Of a DNA stretch of 64,000 nt, positions 55,023-64,000 are shown one piece after another (position 1 is the stretch's first letter; each line of letters starts with the position of its first letter). This stretch comes from Lytechinus variegatus (lineage: Eukaryota; Echinodermata; Echinoidea; Temnopleuroida; Toxopneustidae): NCBI RefSeq assembly GCF_018143015.1, contig NC_054751.1, positions 32,316,347 through 32,380,346 on the forward strand. Direction: 5' to 3'. Below the pieces are notes generated by a model. That model was not told the origin of the DNA, made no database searches, and worked only from the letters and a program-made list of their open reading frames with translations. The position numbers were made by a program, and so were the translations under genes.

Positions 55023-55743
55023 CCGCCTTAATAGATCTTGAGGTGATCAGATTGTGAGATCTTTTGTAATTGGACTTTTGACAATGCTCCATGGAAATGA
55101 TGTTTCACCATTAAACTACAATAAACTAAAACAGCTGAGGTGATCTACATACTCATGAGCTGTCTAATGAGCCTTTTGTATCTCCTTGGTTTGGGTAAAT
55201 ATATGAATATTCATCGCTGTGTACCGTGGTAGAACATTACAACAATTGACCAATCAAAATGATCGGCTCTCCTCATTGGTAATATGTGTGAATTGAGATG
55301 GCTCCTGATTGGCCTCTACTATATTGTTAAGGAATAGGAAACAAGATGCAAAAGGTCACCTCACATCACATGGTAGATTTTTAGTCTGCGTTGCAAACCC
55401 TTCATTCAAGGAATTTGGTCTGAATATGCAGCCTAAGGGTCCTGCCAATGACTTGTGTACTGAAGATTCCTTAAGTTTTATTTGTGCTAGTCTTGTGTGA
55501 AGATCCGCTTGTTAATATTGTTTCAGTCGTGGTCTGTGCCTTCAGACTCGTAGATCACTGCTTAACGAGTGTAGTCTCCTGTATCAGACCCTATTACTGA
55601 AGGCTATGGCCAGAATTCACAAATGGGGTTTTGAAAACCATTGGTTGAACCCATGGTTTATGCAAATTTTATGTATAAATTACACATATTTACCACATAA
55701 ACAATTGTCCAATGCTGATGTGCGCTTTTGTCAAAGTTTGCCA

Positions 55744-55876
55744 AATTGATGCCTGTTACCATGGTCAAGCACACTATTTTATTCATGATTCCACTGTTTT
55801 GAATTAACGAGTCCATTGTTAAAGCAGTGGACTCATGAATAAAATAGTGCATTAACCATGGCAATAGGCGTCAATT
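55744..55876. repeat. Inverted repeat of ~50-bp arms
   Basis: aattgatgcctgttaccatg .. actattttattcatga pairs with tcatgaataaaatagt .. catggcaataggcgtcaatt. Probably a small MITE downstream of HOGA1. Confidence 0.7.
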
Positions 55877-56329
55877 CGGTGCAATTTTATTCCGAACTAT
55901 AATTTGTAATGATAGAATAGTGGCATGAATACTGAAATAAAATCAGAATATTGCGAGCCGTCATTGGAGGAATAAAAGGACATTCAATTCTATTAAATCA
56001 TAACATCATAAAAATCATGCTATGATTTGAAGATATCGCCTGGACTTGACTACTAAAATGTTTTTATAAATGTATGTAATGTTTACCCGTCCTATGTTGA
56101 TGATCAGTTTGTCACATTATTCAGCCAAATATTATATATCAGTATTATGTATGATTAATTGTCTTGATTATAGATTCTTATTTTGAATAATGTGACAATT
56201 GTGATCAAGTTGGGGCTCCCTTGAGGGGATGCAACCAATGAAAGAAGGTTGCATGATTTCACCCCCCCCCCCTACCCCCCCCCCTTCTGGACATCAGGAA
56301 AAATATCATGAAACGGCCATGAGACATTG

Positions 56330-56638
56330 ACCCGTATTCTGCACTCTGGTTGAAATCAAACCCTGGTTTAAAGTTGTGGTGTAACTATGGAGAGCCAATT
56401 GGAGCGCAAATCCCTTACAGTACACATTCAGTTTATTAACTCGTATTGCAACCATAATGTACGTAATCATCTGGGATTGATAACTGAAGTATTTTTCTTT
56501 GTTATGAAAGCAAAATAAAACAAAAAATTAAAAATAAGAACTATACAATATAAACAGAATTGTTGAATTTTTGCTCCCCATAATTTTAGCACAGAGTTAG
56601 ACTGTGGTCTAAGTTAAACCTGACTTCAGAATACGGGC
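56330..56638. mobile_element. MITE-like element
   Basis: ACCCGTATTCTGCACTCTGG at the left is mirrored by CTTCAGAATACGGG at the right, followed inward by ggtttaa and gttaaacc. About 310 bp. Confidence 0.55.
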
Positions 56639-57961
56639 CATTTTTGTTTGTCTAAATATTAGTATGTATTTCATCTATGTTCTTACACTGCCAGTGAGAA
56701 CCAGATGGGGAGTATTTTTTCATATTGTGTACAAAATTGAATTATGAATTGTGTTTATTGTATCACTGCAGACTTCCAATGTTCAGTTTAACAGCAATAA
56801 AAAAAAATCATCCTCTTGTACATCATTTAGAAATCATGTTTGGAAATTCTATTACCCAAAGCTCTTGTATCTTGGAAGGAATGGCTGTATATCCTCATGG
56901 CTAGACTGCAATGATAATCATAATATGTAGGTTACTTTGCCAAAGTTGGTTCTTTTTGGGGGCCGCCAAAAAAAATCACTTTTATTTGGGAGAAACTTGA
57001 CTGGGGAAAAGTCTATAAGACATGTTTGCATAATAAAAAAAGTTGTGGAAGGTGGACCTACACTTTACTTCATTGTTTCTTCTTTCCTTTTGTCAATGAA
57101 GTCAAGGGGTATATAATTATGTATTTTCTTGTTAAATATTCATTTTCTTGGGTGTTGGAGATGATTATGAGTTTTTTTTCATTATGTGTATATTCTGACA
57201 TCTTTTCAGTTTAGGTATGTTTAATTCAGGGGAGGGATATGATAAATCAGATTAACAGCAAGGGGATGGAAAGTGACTATTTGACCCCCAGACTAATGAA
57301 TTCTATTATTTCCATAATGTTTTTAACAGGGCCTATATTTTACCATTAATGATGGGTTAATAGACGAGTCTCATGGAATGTCTTCTGGAATTATCAAGGT
57401 TTTTGTGTAACATGCTTTTAAATATCTAGTTTTTAGGGCCTATCACTTGCCATACGTTTCATACAACTTCCATTTAATCAATAAATTATTCTTTCCAAGG
57501 GCACGCAGCTTTTATTACAACACCTTTAGCTACCATATCCAATGCTCATTTACTTCACCTGGGTTGAGTGCAGCACTATATATGGATAAACCATACCTGT
57601 CGAATCAGTGAAACAAGTCTGGTGACATAATAGTGGACATTAATTTGTACACAGTACATTTTCTTTGATAATTGTGTTCATACAATGGTCTTCTTTGGAG
57701 AAGTAAAATTAATGAAAATATTTACATTTGAATAAGAATATATGTATATTATATATAAATATGATATGTTTTATATGTTTGGATATAGAAAGATGATACT
57801 TTATAGTTATGTGAGGTTTCTTCCAACATTTAAAAATTACATTGTCATTTCTCAGTCAGTACAATCCTGTTGAAATGTAATATTTTGATTTTTATATAAA
57901 AATAACAAATAAGCCTTAAATTCAAAGCTTAGTCAGAGATTTCTGTTTTAGTGAAAGAGCT

Positions 57962-58190
57962 GTGTTATTCTTCTCCCTCCCCCTCGTCCGTCTTCCTCCT
58001 TGTCCTTTTTCTTCTTCTTACTCCTTGACCTTTTTTTCTTCTTCTTCCTCTTCACCTCTCTCTTCTTTCCTCCTCTTCCTCTTCATCTCTCTCCCCATCT
58101 TCTTCCTCTTCATATCTCTCTTCATCTCTCTCTTCTTCCTCTTCATCTCTCTCTTCTCCTCCTCCCCCCTCTCCCCCCCCCTTACACGGT
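57962..58190 (+). repeat. CT-rich microsatellite-like tract
   Basis: Runs of TCTTCC, TCATCTCTCTC and CCCCCC. Overlapping Ser/Phe and Lys/Glu ORFs are artefacts. Confidence 0.9.
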
Positions 58191-58679
58191 CAAGCCACAC
58201 GGAGTATAGTAACTAAAACCCTCAGAGTGTTCAAAACTATACTGAATAAGGAACTGGGCCCATCGGGAAAGTTTGTGGGACAATAATTTCAGTAATTTTG
58301 CCAGTAATATCTCCCAAATTGTTGAGAGGTTAAAAAAAACGAGAACCATGGACATGACTCTCTTTTGATGGCTTTCTTTCTCATGTAATTTTTTTTCTTT
58401 TTCCCCGGCCCCTCTTTATTTTTAAACTAAAGTTGAGAATCATAGGGCGACCGCCCCGCCGGTCGTCCCCGGGGCGCCCCTCCACAGAGATACGCTCACA
58501 TTTTCAAGCGTTATAATGCGCGATGTTAATTTGCGCTTGTTAGGATGCGCGGGCTCTGTCATGTCATATAATTATAATAAAAGACAAAATATCAAAACAT
58601 CAAACTGACTGATGCCTATTCACGATACAGAAAATTGAGTTTTCTAAATTCATCCTGATCTTGTTTTCATGTGGCAATA

Positions 58680-58812
58680 ATGAGGATTAAACCATGTATT
58701 TTGCAACACCTCCATCTGGACAGAACCTACAGCATGTTGACAGGGAAAAATGTCCGCACACTGATGGAATATTTCGATCTGATTGACGTTCATGAAGAAG
58801 GATCTATAAATG
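58680..58812 (+). CDS. EFCAB9: EFCAB9 exon 1
   Basis: Too short to stand out as an ORF. ATG at 58680, ends one base into a codon before gtagga. Encodes MRIKPCILQHLHLDRTYSML and the EYFDLIDVH motif. Confidence 0.88.
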
Positions 58813-61451
58813 GTAGGAATGTGGGTCCTTCATAAGACTTTACGCTCACAAAGCTAACCATGACATGCAATATTGGCAAATGAATTTTTTTTAAACAATA
58901 TGTGAAATGGTGCCTACAAATTTCTTCAAATTGTTGTCTCATCTGCATGATGTGTCCGGACAGGTTGTGTGTCCGGACGATCATTTAAAAAAAAATATAG
59001 AATTTAGCTGAATGCGGGGGGGGGGTCATGGGCTCAAGCCAAGGAAGGGGTGAGCCTCAGCCCAGGAAAGGAAGTGTCATTAATGTCGGATATGCTTCAT
59101 AAAAGAATCTAGAGTAACACACAGTTTTTATGAACTAAAAATTAATTGATCTAGCCTAGATCTAGATCCAAAAATTCCGAGGTGGCAAAAATGGCGTAGG
59201 CCTACATGTAAATCTTTGCGCCATTCGAAGAAATAAAATTTTGAATTTGAATGATACAAATTTTTAATTTTGGTCAGAATATTAATTTTCAACCCTTTTC
59301 CTTTCCTTGTCTCCCCCTCCCCCCTGGTCGTGAAACTATTCGGGAATCTATGCCACCCCCCCCCCCCGACTGTACGCCAGCAGCGCATTTATTGCTTTAA
59401 TATTTATTCTTGTGATTACAGACATCCAGTTTTGTTTGGTTCTTGGAGCCATGACAGATTTGAAAAGGAATCAGATCTATAGTGTCTTTGATATGCTTGA
59501 TATTGATGGCTCTGGAAAAATTGATTTTGACGAATTTTACCTTCTGACTTGCATTCTCATCTCTTTAAAGGTAACATAATCTTTAAAATTTTTCTGAAAT
59601 CTGGAAATACATTATTGTACTTTGTAGCAGAGTAAACAAATTACAAAACTGGATAATTCATTACTTCATCGAATAATTTTGAATTGTGAGGATTTATATA
59701 TACATGAAAAATTGTGAGAATATTGAATTTTAAGGAATTGTCATAAAAAAACTCGCATGTTTAGCTTCCTTAATCTGTTAATCGAAAAGTTCATGTTCAC
59801 GGTGACCTATTGCAGTTTTTCAAATAAGACCAATGTCTTTCTAGTCAGACTTTCCCTCGCTATTTTGATATGTTGTATATACTTTGACTAAAAAAATTAT
59901 AATTTTTTTTCTTCTTTCACTGTTTGTCAATTTTTTTTTAACAGGACAAAGATGAGAAACAGTTTATTTACCGTCATTCCCGAACCGTCTTCGAACTCCT
60001 AGACGAGGACGGATCACAAAGCATTTCAGCTCAAGAGTTCTCTGCCTTTGGGTTCCTCTTTAATTTCTATGGTGATGCCGTCAAACAGATCTTCACCGAC
60101 TTTGACATATCTGGCGATCAGGTTCATATCATATTTTGACGATTTCTAGCTTTACATACTAGTAAACAATAAAACAAATCATTGCTTACCTGGGGCCCGT
60201 TGCATAAAACTTTTTACCTGAAAAAACTCAGGTTGTTTTTACCAGAGTTTTCTCAGGTAAAGATTTTTATGCAACAGACCCCAGATGATGATTCGTTTTG
60301 GGTGTTTCTGGAATGGGGGGGGGGGTGGAGGGCTGGGCTATCAGAAGGCTTTTATGGTCTTCGTGTACTTTTTAAAGTAGCCTGGGGGGTCGGGTGTCCG
60401 GACACTTTTTATTTTTGAAGCCTTCTTTTTTGTCATTGGATTACACTAAAAATATGAACTCAATAGTTGTAATCATCTTCTATTTTGTTCTCTATAATAT
60501 TTCCGAACGTTTTGGACTAAAAATTGATGAAACTTTGCCTGTATATTTTTCCAAATGACTTTCTAAAATTGATCGTCCGGACACACAACAACTGGGTATA
60601 TAGGTAATATCGATTTTTTTTTTCATCTGCAGTAGTAAATTCATGATGATTATTGTAGATAATAAAGGGCAATAATTACTAAATGATTTATCTCCGCTTA
60701 TTAATTCTCCCCCCTTCCTCCATTTTCATTTTCATAGTACTTTTTTGTATCTGTTACTTTTTTGTTTTGGATGTTGCCGTACTTTTCTCCTTCCTTTTGT
60801 CCATTTTGTCCATTTTCATTTTCATAGTACTTTTTTTGTATCTGTTACTTTTTTTGTTTTGGATGTTGCCGTACTTTTCTCCTTCCTTTTGTCCCCATTT
60901 TGCTCTTGTAGTTATTGTAAGCATCATCTTACATTGTATGCCCCTTATAGGCTTAATACCGCTCATAAAATTTGGAAATATAGGTAGGGGCCTATGTGTC
61001 ACATGAAATTATTTTGGGCGGCAATATTCCTATGAAATTCAAATTGGTAATATAATTGAAAGGCCGTTGCACTATGGAAACTTCGCCATCCAGTAGTAAC
61101 TACCATGGCAACAATGCTAAACGTCCAATCATAATCCGAAAATCGACAGTTCCACGGAACTTTCAACGGTTGCCAGAACTCATAAAATGACAATATATTA
61201 TGGTTTTCTTGTTTTTTTTCATCGACTGTATAGTTTTATTTGCTCATTTTTTTTACCAGGAACTCGACTACAAAGAATTTAAGATGTTTGCTATGGCTTG
61301 CATTGATCGACAGAACGAGATTGATCGTCAAAAACGGGAAGAGCAGGAACGTCAAAAAAGGAGACGAGAAGCAAAGGCTTTAAAACGTCTGGCTCTAGGG
61401 GGCGGAACCTGGGCGTATATCCGAACATCTTGTACATGTAATATCTTGTGA
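58680..61451 (+). CDS. EFCAB9: EF-hand calcium-binding domain protein 9 (CatSper subunit)
   Basis: Calcium sensor of the sperm flagellar CatSper channel in mammals, where it partners CATSPERZ. Coding exons 58680-58812, 59422-59570, 59945-60121 and 61260-61451 join in phase to 216 aa (human ~197). The N-terminus MRIKPCILQHLHLDRTYSML and VRTLMEYFDLIDVHEEGSIN match the characteristic EFCAB9 lead (LYLDKIY.LL..NVK.L.EYF.ILDVH). DMLDIDGSGKIDFDEFY, then FIYRHSRTVFELLD, then FTDFDISGDQELDYKEF follow in the family order. Three EF loops, D71-E82, D114-E125 and D148-E159, keep acidic residues at loop positions 1 and 12. The tail is Arg/Lys/Glu-rich. CatSper is expected in echinoderm sperm, so the gene fits. 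Exon 1 was found by protein comparison. The short in-frame tail after LALGG is the least certain part. Confidence 0.92.
59422..59570 (+). CDS. EFCAB9: EFCAB9 exon 2 (first canonical EF loop)
   Basis: Acceptor gattacag, donor gtaaca. Encodes IQFCLVLGAMTDLKRNQIYS and loop DIDGSGKIDFDE. Confidence 0.92.
59945..60121 (+). CDS. EFCAB9: EFCAB9 exon 3 (second EF loop)
   Basis: Acceptor tttaacag, donor gttcat (a weak donor, but the phase requires it). Encodes DKDEKQFIYRHSRTVFELLD and loop DEDGSQSISAQE. Confidence 0.9.
60190..60284. mobile_element. 95-bp hairpin MITE in EFCAB9 intron 3
   Basis: CTGGGGCCCGTTGCATAAAA is mirrored by TTTTTATGCAACAGACCCCAG. Inner acctgaaaaaactc and gagttttctcaggt also pair. 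No target duplication seen. Confidence 0.75.
60395..60600. repeat. Dispersed repeat shared with 26540-26640
   Basis: Both copies contain aagccttctt.., ggattacac or gggttacac, aaatatgaa, gtaatcatcttct-like and gttctctat words in the same order. Here it is bracketed by ggtgtccggacac and cgtccggacacac. Confidence 0.55.
60721..60898 (+). repeat. Tandem duplication, two ~90-bp units
   Basis: The unit cattttcattttcatagtac .. ttggatgttgccgtactttt .. ccttttgtcc occurs at 60721-60810 and again at 60811-60898 almost unchanged, in EFCAB9 intron 3. Confidence 0.9.
61260..61451 (+). CDS. EFCAB9: EFCAB9 exon 4 (third EF loop completion, stop)
   Basis: Acceptor ttttaccag. Encodes ELDYKEFKMFAMACIDRQNE and a basic, Gln/Glu-rich tail to TGA. 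Confidence 0.88.
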   Translation, partial: ELDYKEFKMFAMACIDRQNEIDRQKREEQERQKRRREAKALKRLALGGGTWAYIRTSCTCNIL

Positions 61452-61576
61452 CTCGACCAAGTTCATGAGCAAGTTATTTAAAGAAAGGAGACGCAAACAT
61501 TGAATAGACCAAATGAGAGCTCCAATGTTATTACAGAGGGAAACCAAAGATTGGAAGAAGAATGTATAATGAACGG

Positions 61577-62131
61577 TTAAGTCCACCCCAGAAAGAAAAG
61601 TTTAAATAATCAATAATAAAGCAAATGAAAATTTTATCAAAATTGGATACAAAATAAGAAAGTTATGACATTTTAAAGTTTTGCTTGTTTTTCAATAAAC
61701 AGGTATGTGCACAACTATGCAATGAGTGTCAATGACGTAACTAACTTTTGTTTTTTTCAATATACACGATATTTCAATTTTTACGGATTTGACAATAAGG
61801 ACCATCTTGATTGAACCACTGATTGTTCAAACAATGGATATTTCACATGTTCTGGGGGTATAATTTTTGTTTCACATGACAATCAGGAGAAAATTAAAAT
61901 GTTTCATATATTAAATAATAATCAGTAAAGAAACAGTCAGTTAATATCATTGACGATCTCACTTGCATATCACTGAGTTGTGCATTTAACAACTTTTTTT
62001 TAAAAGCAAGCGAAACTTTGCAATGTCATAATTTGTATATTTTTCATCCAATATTGATGAAATTTTCAGTGTTCAGCTTGATTGATTTTTTTCAAGTAAT
62101 CATTTTTGGTTGGGGTGGACTTTCCCTTTAA
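61577..62131. mobile_element. TTAA-flanked foldback element in the EFCAB9 3' region
   Basis: TTAAGTCCACCCCAG at the left pairs with TTGGGGTGGACTTTCCCTTTAA at the right. Contains atcaaaattggatac and aagaaagttatgacatttta, mirrored near 62010-62070. Starts 126 bp after the EFCAB9 stop, so it is probably transcribed in the 3' UTR. Confidence 0.75.
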
Positions 62132-62960
62132 AATCTTTGTATAATTTCCATGCATAAATTATGATTCAAATTAATAACAACGAAATCGGGATAGGCGTAT
62201 AATCCGTCTTCCACAAAATTTAATGACAAACATGACCATGATGACCGATTGAACTCTAAATCTTCCCCTGCCCCTTCTTGTATAACTAGTATTTTGAGTA
62301 TCCCGTCCCTACTCAGGTGGGCTGTAACCAGGAAAAACATTGTGGCCTAGGGGGAGGCGGTGCCCCGCTACCCTTTGGAATTTAGAATTTTGTACAGTGG
62401 TCTGTAAAGGAAATGATTCTTTTGCCCAACCATGCATGTGATAAAAAATCACAAGGAATCGTCTAGCATGAGTAGAAAGATTCTGTTTTTAATAATGAAT
62501 GTGAATGAAATGCGAGAATACCTTAAGTTCTACACATTTTCGAAATGTAATTAAATTAAATTTCAATTAAGATGGGGCACTGAAGTGACAATGGCAACAT
62601 ACTGAGAGAAGGTTTATAATGATAGACAGAAAATGATAAACCGATCAAACTAGTGAAATTGTATAGGAACGATTGTTTCATCGGATATTTTTTATGTGGG
62701 TGGGTGCAAAAATGTAGTTTGTCATCTTTTTTATCGAACGAGGCGGCGTCATGGTACTTTTCATATCCATTATAAGCCTACAATAGATAACACAGTTTAA
62801 AATATTAATCATTGAACAAATACATTAAAACATTGCCTAGACTTCTTTAGGTGGTTGCACATGGAGACTGTTAAGGCATTTATATTGAAAAAATACAAAA
62901 ATATGTCCTATTAATAAGGCCCAAGCGTAAATGATATAAACACAGTAATGATTATGGGAA
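62132..62960. other. Unassigned DNA
   Basis: No conserved coding or well-bounded repeat was seen on either strand. Confidence 0.3.
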
Positions 62961-62984
62961 TGGATGAATGGATATATGGATGAA

Positions 62985-63117
62985 TGGATGGATGATGATG
63001 ATGATGATAAAGATGAAGATGATGATGAAGATGATGATGATAATGATGATGGTGGTGATGATGATGATGATGATAATGATGATGATGATGATTATGATAA
63101 TGATGATGATGATGATA

Positions 63118-63152
<35 letters not shown>

Positions 63153-63460
63153 GATGATGATGATGACGATGATGATAATGATCGTGGTGGTGATGATGAT
63201 GACGATGATGATGATAATGATGATAATGATAATGATGATAATGATGATAATGATGATGGTGGTGATGATGATGATCATGATGATAATGATGATCATGATG
63301 GTCATGATGATGATGATGGTGATAATGATCATGATAATGATGATCACTGATGATGATGATCATGATCATCATCGTGATCATGATGATGATGGTCGTGGTG
63401 ATGATGATATTGATCATGATGATGATGATGATGATGGCGATGATGGTGATGATGATGGTA
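62985..63460 (+). repeat. (GAT)n trinucleotide repeat, ~475 bp
   Basis: Long interrupted array of GAT with GGT, AAT and CAT variants. It produces overlapping Asp-, Met-, His- and Ile-rich ORFs on both strands; none is a gene. Confidence 0.97.
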
Positions 63461-63560
63461 AAAATGGCAATGAAATTCTGCTTCTGATGGAAAAGCCAAA
63501 TGAGCATGCAAATAATTATGATGGTGATGGCGGTGATAATATTTTGTTAATGATGACGAT

Positions 63561-64000
63561 ACTGATGTTCTCGAACTTATGATCTCGATAGTGATGATGA
63601 CGAGAAACATAATAGAAATAAAGATTATCACGATGAGGTGACGTTGAATCGACAATTAATAGTGACAACATCAGAGTACTAGTAAAATACAAATTGGTCA
63701 TGCCACTATTTTCTGCTTATTCCTAAGAAGCTTAAGAATCGAAAATTATAATCTAAGATTTATTCATTTTCCGTTCACAAAGCACAACAAAATCAAACAA
63801 TACATAGTCAAATTTAAAGTACAACATCAATCGAAATAAGGTATAAACAATCAGAACTAATGCAAACTAAAGTAACTTTGACTATAATAACTATATAAAA
63901 CAGAACGGAGGGGCTTGCCAAGAAAAGCGAAGCTTGTATGGGAGGCAAGACTTAGTTTCAATACGTATATTACAAAACTATAGTATAAAGGAGAGACGGA
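63561..64000. other. Unassigned DNA at the right edge
   Basis: No gene or repeat recognised. Confidence 0.25.

Larger units (their letters stand above)
55023..58679. other. HOGA1 3' UTR and intergenic DNA
   Basis: AATAAA at 55120-55125 is the first polyadenylation candidate. Beyond it are several short inverted repeats (listed) and a SINE-body scrap near 57535-57605. 58435-58560 is a GC-rich island (cgaccgccccgccggtcg) ~120 bp before EFCAB9 and may be its promoter. No further gene is recognised. Confidence 0.4.

Noticed and set aside
62911..63655. Long His-, Ile-, Asp- and Met-rich ORFs on both strands
   Set aside because: They are frames of one GAT triplet array, open on both strands at once, with no domain.

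Overview
This is an AT-rich animal nuclear genome window with small exons, long introns and a dense load of mobile DNA. The style of the repeats (many short palindromic foldback elements, abundant tacatgta words, tRNA-headed SINE fragments) and the divergent deuterostome-like proteins suggest a marine invertebrate, most likely an echinoderm such as a sea urchin. That placement is inference; no marker gene fixes the species.

Four conserved genes can be assembled exon by exon with GT-AG junctions and continuous reading phase. (1) A 3'-partial V-ATPase subunit e gene (ATP6V0E type, + strand, coding 3990-5876); its first coding exon is not visible and probably lies left of the window. (2) A complete 15-exon coiled-coil gene on the - strand (24876 down to 10798, 667 aa), recognised as CFAP99, a cilia and flagella associated protein. 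(3) A complete 7-exon HOGA1 gene (+ strand, 40428-55022, 336 aa), the mitochondrial 4-hydroxy-2-oxoglutarate aldolase. (4) A complete 4-exon EFCAB9 gene (+ strand, 58680-61451, 216 aa), the EF-hand subunit of the sperm CatSper channel. The genes are not an operon and do not share a pathway, although two of the four are flagellar.

Mobile DNA fills the rest. Three ~1.1 kb copies (62-1169, 14442-15543, 26978-28082) of one family carry arrays of a ~155-190 bp unit, and nearly every unit holds a perfect DR1 nuclear-receptor type site. A recent LTR retrotransposon (32420-38129) has matching LTRs and an intact Gag ORF with an unusual N-terminal helix-hairpin-helix, but its pol region is almost entirely deleted. 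Two decayed LINEs (30600-31790 and, reversed, 47440-48930), several TTAA-flanked foldback elements of related design, nested hAT-like elements, a mariner-like deletion derivative, a MULE-like foldback with a 10-bp target duplication, hairpin MITEs, SINE pieces and long triplet repeats complete the picture.

Layout: 1-3989 repeats and unassigned DNA; 3990-~8290 ATP6V0E exons and 3' UTR; ~9420-24876 CFAP99; 24877-32419 upstream DNA, DR1 repeat, foldback and LINE; 32420-38129 LTR element; 38345-39549 nested foldbacks; 40190-55125 HOGA1, with introns built largely of transposons; 55126-58679 intergenic; 58680-62131 EFCAB9 and a foldback just after its stop codon; 62960-63560 a GAT triplet tract.
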